From assembly GCA_016710275.1 (NCBI GenBank), contig JADJXS010000001.1, positions 3,286,001 through 3,350,000 of the forward strand: a stretch of 64,000 bases of DNA. Direction: 5' to 3'. The position numbers and the translations under genes are program-made. This document shows, piece after piece, positions 35,035-45,164 of this stretch. The notes under the pieces were generated by a model. The model saw only the letters and a list, made by a program, of their open reading frames with translations. It did no database searches and was not told where the DNA came from. This stretch comes from Phycisphaerales bacterium. Lineage in GTDB: Bacteria; Planctomycetota; Phycisphaerae; UBA1845; Fen-1342. Every line of letters begins with the position of its first letter. The stretch's first letter is position 1.

Positions 35035-35432
35035 TCGTCGTCGTCTTCATCGTCGCCGGAGCCGGAGTTGCGGTTCCCGCTGCTGTTTGTGTTGACGTTG
35101 GCGTTGGCGGACCCGTTCGCATTGCCGTTCACACCCGCATTGGCGTTTCCGTTGGAAGAGCCTGCGCCGTTTGCGTTGCCGGATGCCGATACGTTGGCGT
35201 TCGAGTTGGCGTTGCCCGCGCTGCTGTTCTGGTTACTTTGCCCGGATGTACCCGAATTGGCGTTACTCGCGTCGCCGCTGTTTGAGTTGCCGCCGACGCT
35301 TCCACCGCTGACGGACCGAACCGCGTCGGTCACGGCATTGAGCAGCGAGTCGGCCGCATCGCTGACACACCCGGCCAGCAGTCCCAGGCATGCCGCACCG
35401 ACCACCAGACGGCTTGTTCTGTTCGTTCGCAT
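35031..35432 (-). CDS. Asn-rich low-complexity lipoprotein (133 aa)
   Basis: A lipoprotein signal (residues 1-21, ending GLLAGC) and a short conserved helix (VSDAADSLLNAVTDAV) lead into about 85 residues made almost only of Asn, Ser, Gly and Ala (NANSNANVSASGNANGAG). An acidic tail GDDEDDDD closes the chain. The signal and the CVS...SLL(N/D)AV block match the neighbouring longer lipoprotein, so the two are paralogues. The stop overlaps the start of the membrane-NPCBM gene (ATGA). A lipid-anchored disordered surface chain is the likely product; function is unknown. Confidence 0.7.
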   Translation of the reverse strand: MRTNRTSRLVVGAACLGLLAGCVSDAADSLLNAVTDAVRSVSGGSVGGNSNSGDASNANSGTSGQSNQNSSAGNANSNANVSASGNANGAGSSNGNANAGVNGNANGSANANVNTNSSGNRNSGSGDDEDDDD

Positions 35433-35600
35433 GTGTGTAGCTCCCTTCTGCAGTCGGCCCGCAGGCATCGCCTGTCCTCGGGCGCTGTTGTGACTGGCTC
35501 AAGCTGACCCGGCGGCCCGGCTCGAACGCGAGACCGGGCCGCCCGGGATGCAGCAAACGGGGCGTTCGGCCGCGGGGGCCGCCGCACGCCTCACGCTCCG

Positions 35601-36704
<1,104 letters not shown>

Positions 36705-37257
36705 GGTTCCATCTCCGTCATGGTTCCGACTCGCATCCGGCAGACGCCGCACCAACCCGGTGCGTTCCGCGTTGCCGATCCGACGCTTCGGACCGTGCCG
36801 GCGAAGCCCTTCCTCCGCCACCCGCGGCGCCCCTGTTGCGACCGAGTGATCGGCGGAATGCTCCGCAGACGCCCATTCAGAGCCGGCTGTCGTTCACGAA
36901 ATACATAAAGGCTCAGCACCCCCTTCAGAAAGCCCCCGGCGCGGATGCCAGGCACATACATAAAGGCATATCCAACAGCCTGTTACGGTTAATGAGCGTT
37001 CCGTCCCGCCGGGACAAATTCACAGGCCGTGGCTCACACTGAGCCTGGAACCTGTATCAGTGGCCCATCCATTCGCCTCGCATTCCTCGGAGGGTCATGG
37101 GCCGAACGGGCCGCGACTGACCCGCGCTCCGGCGACCCCCGTGCGGCAACCGCCGCGCTCCGGACCAGGCCGCAGCGTCGCGGCGGATTCCCGGGTCGTG
37201 CCCGGGAGGCAATGCGGCCGAGACGGCCCGGTTTCCTGTTGAACGGAGGTAGCGCCG
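36705..37257. promoter_or_regulatory. Divergent intergenic region with a 12-bp direct repeat
   Basis: No gene is visible in these 553 bases between the Asn-repeat lipoprotein (minus) and the glycosyltransferase (plus). ATACATAAAGGC occurs at 36901-36912 and again at 36956-36967, 55 bases apart. This is the only AT-richer patch of the area and lies about 200-260 bases upstream of the lipoprotein start. It may contain promoter or regulator sites for either direction. Confidence 0.35.
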
Positions 37258-38016
37258 ATGTCCCGCCCCCCACGTTCCCCGCTTTCGCTCACGATCACCT
37301 TCCCCTGCTACAACGAGGAGGCCAACGTCGAGCGGGTGACCCGCTCGGCCGTCGAGGTCGGCAGGCGGATCGCCGACGACCTGGAAGTACTGATCGTCAA
37401 CGACGGCAGCCGCGACCGCACCGGTGAAATCGCAGATCGCCTGGCCGCTGAGATTCCCGAGGTGCGCGTCGTCCACAACTCGCCGAACCGCGGCTACGGC
37501 GGGGCGTTGTCTCGCGGCTTTCGCGAGGCGACCCGGACGTGGGTCTTCTACACCGACGGTGACGGGCAGTTTGACATCGGGGAACTGCCGCGATTGCTGC
37601 CGCTGCTTGAGCGATACGACATCGTCTCCGGCTACCGGCGGCAGCGGCGCGATCCGTGGATCCGCCGACTGAACGCCTGGGCCTGGGGCAAGTTGGTGCG
37701 AGTGCTCTTCGGCCTGCGCATCCGCGACATCGACGGCGCCTTCAAGATCTATCCGCGCTCATTGTTTGATCGCATCGAAATGAAGAGCACCGGCGCGCTG
37801 ATCGACACCGAGGTGCTTTCTCGCGCCCAGCGCCTGGGCTATTCGATCGGCCAGATCGACGTCAGCCACTACCCGCGAACAGCCGGGCAGCAGACTGGGG
37901 CGCGCCTGAGCGTGATCGTGCGCGCGTTTCGGGAGCTTCTGGCGCTGCGGCGCGACATTCGAGGCAGCGCGTCCAAGCCGGTTGCGGCCGCGCGGGCGAC
38001 GCCCAAGCCGCTATGA
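37258..38016 (+). CDS. Family 2 glycosyltransferase (dolichol-phosphate mannosyltransferase-like)
   Basis: This 252-residue GT-A enzyme has the DPM1/GT2 motifs LTITFPCYNEEANVERV, LEVLIVNDGSRDRTGEIAD, NRGYGGALSRGFREA and the metal-binding YTDGDGQFD. A following IRDIDGAFKIYPRSLFDRI block is typical of polyprenyl-phosphate sugar transferases. No C-terminal membrane segments are present, so it is probably peripheral at the inner membrane. It likely makes the polyprenyl-phosphate sugar donor that GT-C enzymes such as those at 42,150 and 45,165 use; that link is inference. GGAGG precedes the ATG. Confidence 0.88.
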   Translation: MSRPPRSPLSLTITFPCYNEEANVERVTRSAVEVGRRIADDLEVLIVNDGSRDRTGEIADRLAAEIPEVRVVHNSPNRGYGGALSRGFREATRTWVFYTDGDGQFDIGELPRLLPLLERYDIVSGYRRQRRDPWIRRLNAWAWGKLVRVLFGLRIRDIDGAFKIYPRSLFDRIEMKSTGALIDTEVLSRAQRLGYSIGQIDVSHYPRTAGQQTGARLSVIVRAFRELLALRRDIRGSASKPVAAARATPKPL

Positions 38017-38073
38017 TGGGACGACGGCCGCGGCGCTGCTCGCCGCCGGCAGGACACCCATTGGAGCGCGGGA

Positions 38074-38421
38074 ATGTTCGGAAAACTCGGGCAGATTGCG
38101 GAATTGATGAAGAACGCCGGCAGCATCAAGCAGTCCATGCAGGACATGCAGGCGCGGCTGGCCGCTGCGCGATACGTCGGGGACGCCGGGGCGGGGCAGG
38201 TGACGGCGACCGTGGACGGCCGCGGGGAATTGCACGAAGTGCGAATTGTCCCCGCGCTGGTGAGCGCCGGCGACGTGGAAATGATCGAAGACCTGGTCGT
38301 CGCGGCGGTGCGCCAAGCGACCACGTTCGCCCGCGAGGCCACGCAGAAGGAAATGACCCAGCTCACCGGCGGGCTGAATCTCCCCGGCATGGGCGATCTG
38401 CTCGGCGGCCTGCCGAAGTAG
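38074..38421 (+). CDS. ybaB: YbaB/EbfC nucleoid-associated protein
   Basis: This 115-residue protein fits the YbaB/EbfC family: an N-terminal helix rich in Met and Gln (MFGKLGQIAELMKNAGSIKQSMQDMQARLAAA), the central strands GAGQVTATVDGRGELHEVRI, and a C-terminal helix ending with TGGLNLPGMGDLL. The family forms tweezer-shaped dimers that bind DNA. It sits directly upstream of recR, the usual pairing of these genes, with 12 bases between them. Confidence 0.92.
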   Translation: MFGKLGQIAELMKNAGSIKQSMQDMQARLAAARYVGDAGAGQVTATVDGRGELHEVRIVPALVSAGDVEMIEDLVVAAVRQATTFAREATQKEMTQLTGGLNLPGMGDLLGGLPK

Positions 38422-38433
38422 CTGGGGGCTTGC

Positions 38434-39032
38434 ATGTCGGAACCGCGACTGGGTGGCCCGCTTCAGCGGCTGATCGACGAGCTGCGCAAACTCCCCGGAA
38501 TCGGTGCCCGTTCAGCCGAACGGATCGCCTTTCATCTGCTCAAGCTGCCGGCGGAGGAGGCCGTCGGCCTGGCGCGAACAATCATCGACGTCAAGGGCGC
38601 GTGCGCCCCTGCTCGCGATGTTTTAACCTCGCGGAGGAGGAGCTGTGCGACATCTGCCGTGATCCGCGCCGCGACGCCGGGCTGATCGTGGTTGTGGAGC
38701 AGCCCAAGGATCTGCTGGCGTTTGAAGCCGGCGGGCTTACCACCGGGGTCTATCACGTGTTGATGGGGCGCGTTTCTGCGCTGGATGGCGTCGAACCGCG
38801 GCATTTGACGATCGATGCGCTACAGAAGCGAATCGCCGACGGCGGCGTGCGCGAAGTCGTGCTGGCGACCAACCCGACGCTCGAGGGGGATGCCACGGCG
38901 CTGTATCTGATGGAAGCGTTGGCGGACAGCGGCGTAACCGTGACGCGGCTGGCGCGCGGCCTGCCTCCCGGCGGACAGATCGAACACGCGAACCGCTCGA
39001 TGCTGGAGGCCGCGTTTCAGGGGCGGCAATAG
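38434..39032 (+). pseudogene. recR: Recombination mediator RecR, one frameshift
   Basis: The first reading begins LQRLIDELRKLPGIGARSAERIAFHLL (helix-hairpin-helix) and ends in the right frame at TIIDVK. One base is then missing in the GGG run at about 38594-38598, and the protein resumes in another frame with RVRPCSRCFNLAEEELCDIC (the zinc finger), DAGLIVVVEQPKDLLAFEAGG (Toprim) and GVEPRHLTIDAL. With one base restored the length is 199 residues, exactly that of RecR. RecR with RecF/RecO loads RecA at gaps and is rarely lost, so a base missed in a G run is a likely explanation. Confidence 0.9.
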
Positions 39033-39040
39033 CGCCGGGG

Positions 39041-40168
39041 TCAGACCTTCAGATACGCTCCGCGCCGGTGCAGGCTGTAGGTGAGCAGCCACCCAATCCC
39101 GACATATGCGGCCGTGTAAAGCCATGCTGCCGCCATCCCGCCGCAAGTGCCGGCCAGGGAGTCCGTGAATGCCTGTGCCAGCGTGCGCGTGTCACCCGCA
39201 AGCCGCCAGCGATGAAGCACCATCGGCGACAGGATCGACATTGCGACGTACATCGCAATCGCGTTTCGTCCCGGAATCACGAACACGGCCGCCCGCGTCA
39301 GCCGCCGCACGTCGCACACCCAGTACAGCAGCGCCAGCAGCAGGCAGCCCGTCCCCGCTCCGAGCAGCGCGTAGGACGACGTGAAGTAATCCTTGCTGTA
39401 CGGGAAATCGAGTTGCCACAGCCAGGACAGGGTGACCAGCGAAATGCCGCCCAGCAGCAAGCCGCCGACTGCGGCGGCGTGAGCCTGCGCTTTTCTTCGC
39501 AGCCACGCCCCGGCCATCATCCCCATGACCACCACGGTCGAGCCGGGCAGCACATTCTGCAGCGCTCCGAACCAGCCGAGGTAGCTGGCCGTGAGCCAGC
39601 GCTGCATGTTCTGTTCGGGCGTCCAGACCACTTCGCCGACGCCGGGAATGGGAATCCACCGCAGCAGTGCGTACTTCGCCAACAGCACGACCGCAACAAA
39701 GCCGACTTTTCCAGACGGCGGCAGGTGATAAACCACAACGGCGATCAGGTAGGCGGCCCCGATGTGCTGCAGGATGTCCCACGTCAAAAGCGTCACGTTG
39801 CCGGTCCGCGCTGCGTGGATCAGGCAGCCCAGCAGGTACAGCACCAGCCCGCGGCGTGCCGCTGAGAAAAGCCGCATTGCGATCGAGCACTCCCGCCCGC
39901 GGCCGGACTCCATCGAATAGGGGATTGCAACCCCGACGATAAAGAGGAACCAGGGGAAGATCAGGTCGCAGAACGTGGCCCCCTGCGTCCCGTCGTTCCA
40001 ACCGCGATGGCGCAACTGGTCGGGGAAATACGCGGGGTCGAACGCGGTCGCGACCAGCAGCATCGCCAGCATGTCGAGGCCGCGGAAGGCGTCCAGCGCC
40101 AGCAGGCGCGGCGCTTGTGCGCGCTGATTCGAATCGGGGGGCTGGTGGCGACATGCCGTCACGGGCAC
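39041..40168 (-). CDS. NagX/HGSNAT-like membrane acyltransferase (DUF5009/DUF1624 type)
   Basis: This 375-residue protein has about ten transmembrane helices. It opens with the family signature RLLALDAFRGLDMLAMLLV, followed by FCDLIFPWFLFIVGVAIPYSM in the second helix and LLTWDILQHIGAAYLIA further on. The family includes heparan-alpha-glucosaminide N-acetyltransferase and bacterial NagX-like proteins that acetylate amino sugars across the membrane. The GTG at 40168 is chosen because GGGGAGG lies nine bases upstream; the long in-frame extension beyond it is unconserved. It converges on recR and is divergent from ndk. Confidence 0.85.
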   Translation of the reverse strand: MPVTACRHQPPDSNQRAQAPRLLALDAFRGLDMLAMLLVATAFDPAYFPDQLRHRGWNDGTQGATFCDLIFPWFLFIVGVAIPYSMESGRGRECSIAMRLFSAARRGLVLYLLGCLIHAARTGNVTLLTWDILQHIGAAYLIAVVVYHLPPSGKVGFVAVVLLAKYALLRWIPIPGVGEVVWTPEQNMQRWLTASYLGWFGALQNVLPGSTVVVMGMMAGAWLRRKAQAHAAAVGGLLLGGISLVTLSWLWQLDFPYSKDYFTSSYALLGAGTGCLLLALLYWVCDVRRLTRAAVFVIPGRNAIAMYVAMSILSPMVLHRWRLAGDTRTLAQAFTDSLAGTCGGMAAAWLYTAAYVGIGWLLTYSLHRRGAYLKV

Positions 40169-40369
40169 ACAGAATAACCTCCCCGTCGAACGGCCGTGCA
40201 GTTCCCCGCTTGCGGCCGGCCGCGGAGCAGGCGCAGTGTTCGCGCCGCGGCCGCGGCGGTAAGATTCCGGCCGTTGAATCAACCGGAACAGACGAGTCAC
40301 ACGACGACGGAACCGGCGCAACGGCGCCGCCGCTGACGGGTGCAACAGGACGCAGGAGTGGAGTCATCG

Positions 40370-40822
40370 ATGGAACGGACGCTCATCATCATCAAGCCCG
40401 ATGCCGTGCAGCGCGGCCTGATCGGCCGACTGCTGGCGCGCTTTGAAGACAAGGGGCTGCGGATAATCGGCATGCGGTTTCAGAAGACCCCTGACGCCGT
40501 CGTGGCGCGACATTACGAGGTGCACAAGGACCGCCCATTCTACAAGTCCCTGGTCGGCTTCATGACCAGCGGGCCGGTCGTCGTGGCCGCGATCGAAGGG
40601 CCGCAGGCGATCACGGTGGTCCGCTCCATGCTGGGCGCGACCGACGGCCGCCAGGCGGCGCCGGGAACGATTCGCGGCGATTTCGGAATCGACAAGCAGT
40701 TCAATCTGGTTCATGCCAGCGACGGCCCCGAGACAGCCAGGTTTGAGTTGGAGCTGTTCTTCAAGCCGGAGGAGCTGGTGAGCTACACCCGCGCCTCCGA
40801 CCCGTGGGTCGTCAGCAACTGA
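40370..40822 (+). CDS. ndk: Nucleoside diphosphate kinase
   Basis: This 150-residue enzyme transfers the terminal phosphate between nucleoside triphosphates and diphosphates through a phosphohistidine. The motifs are MERTLIIIKPDAVQRGLIG, HKDRPFYKSLVGFMTSGPVV, the active site NLVHASDG with the catalytic His near residue 117, and FELELFFKPEEL. Length and sequence match the family throughout. CAGGAGTGGAG precedes the ATG. A 201-base divergent region separates it from the acyltransferase. Confidence 0.96.
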   Translation: MERTLIIIKPDAVQRGLIGRLLARFEDKGLRIIGMRFQKTPDAVVARHYEVHKDRPFYKSLVGFMTSGPVVVAAIEGPQAITVVRSMLGATDGRQAAPGTIRGDFGIDKQFNLVHASDGPETARFELELFFKPEELVSYTRASDPWVVSN

Positions 40823-40844
40823 CGCGGAAAAGGAGCGCCCTGCG

Positions 40845-41231
40845 ATGCGCGTCGCGTCCCTTGCGGATCATCCGCAGCGCCCCGTGGAAATGCCCGGCGC
40901 CACCGGCGCCCGCATGCGCATGCTGGTCGGCCCTTCGGACGGCGCGTCGAATTTCCACATGCGCCATTTCGAGGTCGCTCCGGGCGGATTCACGCCGCAC
41001 CATCAGCACGACTATGAGCACGAAATCCTGATCCTGCGCGGCAGCGGCACGGCCCGCAGCGAGGCTGGTGACCGCCCCTTCCGCGCGGGCGACGTGATCT
41101 GGGTGCCGCCCAATGAAGTGCACCAGTTCCTGAACACCGGCGCTGAGCCGCTGGAATTCATCTGCCTCATCCCGGCTCCGCGCGACTGCACGGCGCCGGC
41201 GAATCCGCCCGGCTGCGCGGGCGGCACCTGA
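40845..41231 (+). CDS. Cupin-domain protein (single barrel, 128 aa)
   Basis: This is a small one-domain cupin. Motif 1 is PGGFTPHHQHDYEHEILILRGSGTA with two His and one Glu ligands, and motif 2 is WVPPNEVHQFLNTG. The C-terminus is short and has two Cys. The protein is soluble. It lies 22 bases after ndk and 22 bases before the superoxide dismutase gene in the same direction, so the three may be co-transcribed. The substrate is unknown. Confidence 0.87.
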   Translation: MRVASLADHPQRPVEMPGATGARMRMLVGPSDGASNFHMRHFEVAPGGFTPHHQHDYEHEILILRGSGTARSEAGDRPFRAGDVIWVPPNEVHQFLNTGAEPLEFICLIPAPRDCTAPANPPGCAGGT

Positions 41232-41253
41232 AACGAAGAGAAAGCGAGCGGCG

Positions 41254-42132
41254 ATGTCTGAGCAGCACAATCAACACGTGGCGATTCCGGCCGGACGGAC
41301 GGTCGAGGGGCTGGGACTGCCGGCGGCCGAAGATCCGCTGACCCGCCGCGCCTTGCTCGCCGGCGCGGCGGTCGTCGGCGGCTGGATCACGCTCCCATCC
41401 CTTGCTTCCGCGCAGAATTCCCCGGAATCGCCGAGCGCCCCACCCCCGACGACGCAGCCGGACGGCTCCACCCCGGCTGCCGCACCCGCCGTCGTCAACG
41501 CCGGCGCCGTCTCGCCGGATGGAATGTACGCCCTTCCGCCGCTGCCTTACGACTACGCCGACCTGGAGCCGTACCTCGACGCGCAGACGGTCAAGCTGCA
41601 TCACGACGTTCATCATCTCGGCTATGTGAACGGCGCGAACGCGGCGCTGGCCGAACTGGCCCGCATCCGCGAGGCCGGCGGGGACACCATCCGCCAGGTC
41701 CGCGCCGCAACGGACGCGCTGCAGTTCAACCTGTCGGGGCATCTGCTGCACACGATGTATTGGAGCAACATGCGCCGAAACGGCGGCGGACCGCCGGGCG
41801 CTGAGACCGCGATCGGCCGGCTGATGCGCCGCGACTTCGGCTCCTACGAGGCCTTCGCCGGCCAGTTCCAGGCGGCCGCGGCGCAGGTGCAGGGCAGCGG
41901 CTGGGCGATTCTCGGTTACGAAACCGTCGCGCGCCGGCTGGTCGTTCTGCAGGTCGAAAAGCAGCAGAACAGCTCGGTGTGGGTGGTGCCGCTGCTGGGC
42001 TGCGACGTGTGGGAACACGCCTACTATCTCAAGTACCAGAACCGCCGCAGCGACTACGTCCGTGCATTTATGAACGTCGTGAACTGGGACGACGTGGACG
42101 CCCGTCTGCGCTCCGCCGAGCCGCAGCGCTAG
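41254..42132 (+). CDS. Tat-exported Fe/Mn superoxide dismutase
   Basis: A twin-arginine signal (TRRALLAGAAVVGGWITLPSLASA, about residues 30-53) and a ~35-residue Pro/Ala linker precede a complete Fe/Mn-type superoxide dismutase. It shows YALPPLPYDYADLEPYLDA, the first metal His in VKLHHDVHHLGYVNG, GHLLHTMYW, and DVWEHAYYLKYQNRR with the Asp and His ligands. At 292 residues it is about 90 longer than cytosolic forms because of the leader and linker. A Tat signal implies that it folds with its metal before export, giving periplasmic or surface defence against superoxide. Confidence 0.9.
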   Translation: MSEQHNQHVAIPAGRTVEGLGLPAAEDPLTRRALLAGAAVVGGWITLPSLASAQNSPESPSAPPPTTQPDGSTPAAAPAVVNAGAVSPDGMYALPPLPYDYADLEPYLDAQTVKLHHDVHHLGYVNGANAALAELARIREAGGDTIRQVRAATDALQFNLSGHLLHTMYWSNMRRNGGGPPGAETAIGRLMRRDFGSYEAFAGQFQAAAAQVQGSGWAILGYETVARRLVVLQVEKQQNSSVWVVPLLGCDVWEHAYYLKYQNRRSDYVRAFMNVVNWDDVDARLRSAEPQR

Positions 42133-42149
42133 CCGCGCAAGCGGCCGCG

Positions 42150-43862
42150 ATGCGGACCCGCGCTGCCCCGCTGGAAACCCCCTTGAGCGACCGGCCCCGC
42201 GACGAATCCCGGACGATCAACTACGCCGCGGTGGACGCGGTGCTGATCGATGCGCGCGAAACAAGCTGGCGGCTGCTCGCCTGCGTCATGGCGGCGATCA
42301 TCATCCCGCTGATCGTCCTCTGCCAGTACATCGCCGTCCTGCGCGACGACGTGGTGGACGACCAGATGTTCGCCTACTACGGCTGGCGAATCGCCGACGG
42401 CGCAACCGTCTATCTCGACGTCTGGGACAACAAGCCGCCGGGAATCTACTGGATCAACGCGCTGGCCATGCTGGTGAGCGGCGGGTCGTATGCCGGCGTG
42501 GTGGCCGCCTGCTCGCTGGCGCTGGCGGTCAGCTTCGTCAGCTTCTTCGTGGCCTGCGCGTCGCTCTATTTCCGAACCGCCGCCGCGCTGTGCACCGTGT
42601 TGCTCTCCTTCTACCTCATGCACGGCTACTACACCGGCGGCACGAATCGCACCGAGACCTTTCTCGTCGCGTTCGAATTGACGGCCGTGGCGCTCTACAT
42701 GCGCGGCTGGGCGCGCGATCGGCACTGGTGCTGGCTTCTGGCGGGCGCCTGCGCCGGATGTGCGTTCCTGTTCAAGCAGGTCGGCCTGGCGGCCTGTGTC
42801 GCCATGTGCGTCCATTTGTCGCTCTGTGCCGCGTTTCGAGACATTTCATTCACGACGGCGATCCGCCGAATCGGCCTGTTGATCGCAGGCGTGGCCCTGG
42901 TACTGATCATCGCAGCGGGCGAGCTTGCGCGACAGGGGGCGCTGCAGGACGCGATCTTTGCCACATTCACGTTCAATCGCTCCTATTTCGAGGCCGGGCA
43001 CAGCCGGTTTCCCTACAGCTACAAGTCGTGGTTCCTGCTCTGGAACGACAACATCCTGGTCATGACGCTGCCCTATCTCATGGCGGTCGGGGCGCTGATC
43101 CACGCGGCGCTGTGGCGCCTGCGGCCGACGCTCCGGCCGCGCGAGCTGGATGCGCAGGTGCGGCGGCTCGCGCCGGTGTGCCCGCGCTACGCGGTGTTCA
43201 TTGTGATCTGGTGGGGACTGGCGGTGTATGGCGCGCTGCTCAGCCCGCATGCGTTCCGGCACTACCTGGTCCCCACGTTTGCCCCGGTGATCATGCTTGG
43301 CGGGCACCTGCTGAGCATGCTGACCACGGAACAGCGGCTGCTGCGGCGGATGCAGCAACGGGCGTGGGTGGTGGCGATCTTCGTCGTGATGGGCTGGTTC
43401 GCCGCCGAGGCGGTCACGCGCCAATGGCAGTCCTTCGCGTCCGTATGGGTGCCGCGCGTGCTGCTCGGGGAACCGCGCTGGTGGGAGGAGGTCGGCGAGT
43501 CGGTGAAGCGCCACTCGCAGCCTGAGGATCGCATCCAGTGCTGGGGCTACATGCCGGGAGTGTACCTGCACGCCAAGCGCGTCAATGTCTGTCGGTTTAC
43601 CACGACGGAGAAGGTGGGGCAGGTCGGACCGGGAGCGCGCTTCGTGCTCGACGAGCTTGAGCGCACGCTGCAGGCAAGCCGGCCGGCGCTGATCGTGATG
43701 GAGGCATCGGACCACGAGTGGATCATGGGGCGGCGGCCGGACAAGCCCGTCAGCGAAGTGCGGATCGGGCCGTGGATGGACGCGAACTATGTGCAGGTTG
43801 ATGACATTGTCCGCCACAACATCCTGGTGTTCAAGCGGCGCGACCTGATCCCGGTCCCGTAG
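42150..43862 (+). CDS. GT39-like membrane glycosyltransferase (570 aa)
   Basis: This polytopic GT-C-type protein has about ten hydrophobic helices. The first outside loop carries acidic pairs (LRDDVVDDQMFAYYGWRIADGATVYLDVWDNKPPGIYWI), the DD/DE feature of PMT/ArnT-like enzymes that use polyprenyl-phosphate sugars. A soluble C-terminal part of about 110 residues (EEVGESVKRHSQPEDRIQCWGYMPGVYL... VFKRRDLIPVP) follows the last helix. The ATG at 42150 lies 17 bases after the superoxide dismutase stop, but I see no strong ribosome site. The acceptor is unknown. Confidence 0.82.
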   Translation: MRTRAAPLETPLSDRPRDESRTINYAAVDAVLIDARETSWRLLACVMAAIIIPLIVLCQYIAVLRDDVVDDQMFAYYGWRIADGATVYLDVWDNKPPGIYWINALAMLVSGGSYAGVVAACSLALAVSFVSFFVACASLYFRTAAALCTVLLSFYLMHGYYTGGTNRTETFLVAFELTAVALYMRGWARDRHWCWLLAGACAGCAFLFKQVGLAACVAMCVHLSLCAAFRDISFTTAIRRIGLLIAGVALVLIIAAGELARQGALQDAIFATFTFNRSYFEAGHSRFPYSYKSWFLLWNDNILVMTLPYLMAVGALIHAALWRLRPTLRPRELDAQVRRLAPVCPRYAVFIVIWWGLAVYGALLSPHAFRHYLVPTFAPVIMLGGHLLSMLTTEQRLLRRMQQRAWVVAIFVVMGWFAAEAVTRQWQSFASVWVPRVLLGEPRWWEEVGESVKRHSQPEDRIQCWGYMPGVYLHAKRVNVCRFTTTEKVGQVGPGARFVLDELERTLQASRPALIVMEASDHEWIMGRRPDKPVSEVRIGPWMDANYVQVDDIVRHNILVFKRRDLIPVP

Positions 43863-43872
43863 CCCCCGCCGC

Positions 43873-45001
43873 CTACTCTTCCGCCGCGTGCTTCCCGCCG
43901 CGCAAACGCAGCCGCAGGTAGGCGTCGATGAAGGGCTGCAGGTCGCCGTTGAGAACGCGCTGCGTGTCGCCCACGGCCAGCCCGGTGCGCAGGTCCTTCA
44001 CGTGGATCGTCGATCCGTGCAGGACGTAATTGCGGATCTGGTTGCCCCAGGCGATGTCGCCCTTTTCACTGTACTGCCGCGCGGTCTCTTCGTTGCGCTT
44101 GGCTTCCTCGATCTTCTCCAGCCGCGATTGCAACATGCTCAGCGCCATTCGCTTGTTCTGCGCCTGGCTGCGCTCATTCACGCACTCGACCACAATCCCC
44201 GTTGGAATGTGCTTGACGCGCACCGCCGTGGCGACCTTGTTCACGTTCTGCCCGCCCGCGCCGCTGGCCCGGCGGAAGTACTCAAAATCCAGGTCCAATT
44301 CCTTGATGTCCACTTCCTGATCGGGAATCTCGGCGAGGCAATCCACCCCGGCGAAGCTGGTCTGCCGCTTGCCCTGGGCGTTGAACGGACTGATGCGCAC
44401 CAGTCGATGAACCCCCACCTCGCACGACAGGTAGCCGTACGCATACGGCCCCTGCACCAGCAGCGTCACCGACTGGATTCCCGCTTCGTCGCCGTTGCGC
44501 CGGTCCAGTTCAAACGCGGTGAAGCCGGCGCGCTCGAAGTACATCAGGTACATCCGCAGCAGCATCTCGGCGAAATCCGCCGACTCGACGCCGCCCGCGC
44601 CGGCATTGATCGATAGGAAGCAGTTGCGGGCGTCGTTCGGGCCGCTCAGCAGCGTGAGCAGCTCGACCTGCTCGGTGCGTGCGGTCAGCGTCCCCAGTTC
44701 GCGCTCCAGTTCCGCCGCGCTCTCGCCGCTGGCATCCTCCGCGGACAGCTCCAGCAGCACGGCGGCGTCATCGGCGCGGCGCGTCAGGTCCATGACCGGA
44801 TCGACTTTGGCGCGCAGCCCCTTCATCTCCCCGATCACGGTCTGGGCGGCTTCCTGGTTGTCCCAGAAACCGGGAGCCGCCATGCGCGACTCCAGCTCGG
44901 TGATGCGTGCAGACTTGGAGGGAATGTCAAAGAGAGTCCCGCATCGCGTGGATGCGGGCGGTGAGGTCGGCGAGTGCGCCCTTCGGATCTTCGATCACCA
45001 T
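43873..45001 (-). CDS. prfB: Peptide chain release factor 2, with programmed +1 frameshift
   Basis: RF2 reads UGA and UAA stop codons. A 24-codon leader frame from 45001 (MVIEDPKGALADLTARIHAM...) ends at CTT-TGA-C (44926-44932). Shifting +1 there continues without a gap into DIPSKSARITELESRMAAPGFWDN and the full body: the SPF-containing RLVRISPFNAQGKRQTSF and the catalytic GGQ in ASGAGGQNVNKVATAVR. This is the classical autoregulated RF2 site, where low RF2 lets ribosomes shift at the weak UGA. The total is about 362 residues, normal for the family. Confidence 0.96.
44926..44932 (-). promoter_or_regulatory. RF2 programmed frameshift site
   Basis: The minus strand reads CTT TGA C at codons 24-25 of prfB. 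It is the conserved slippery heptamer at which the ribosome moves +1 when release factor 2 is scarce. Confidence 0.95.
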
Positions 45002-45164
45002 GAGCGGATTCCTGCTACTCGGTCGCCCAGCGGCTGCACCGCGACGACCTGGGACGACGGCGACGCACCCGTGCGGCGCGCGGCGGGGAATCATAGGCGC
45101 AGATCGCCGCTGCGTAAACTCACCCCCTTGCCCCAACGGGCCGCTTTGCTGAACATTCCCGCCG

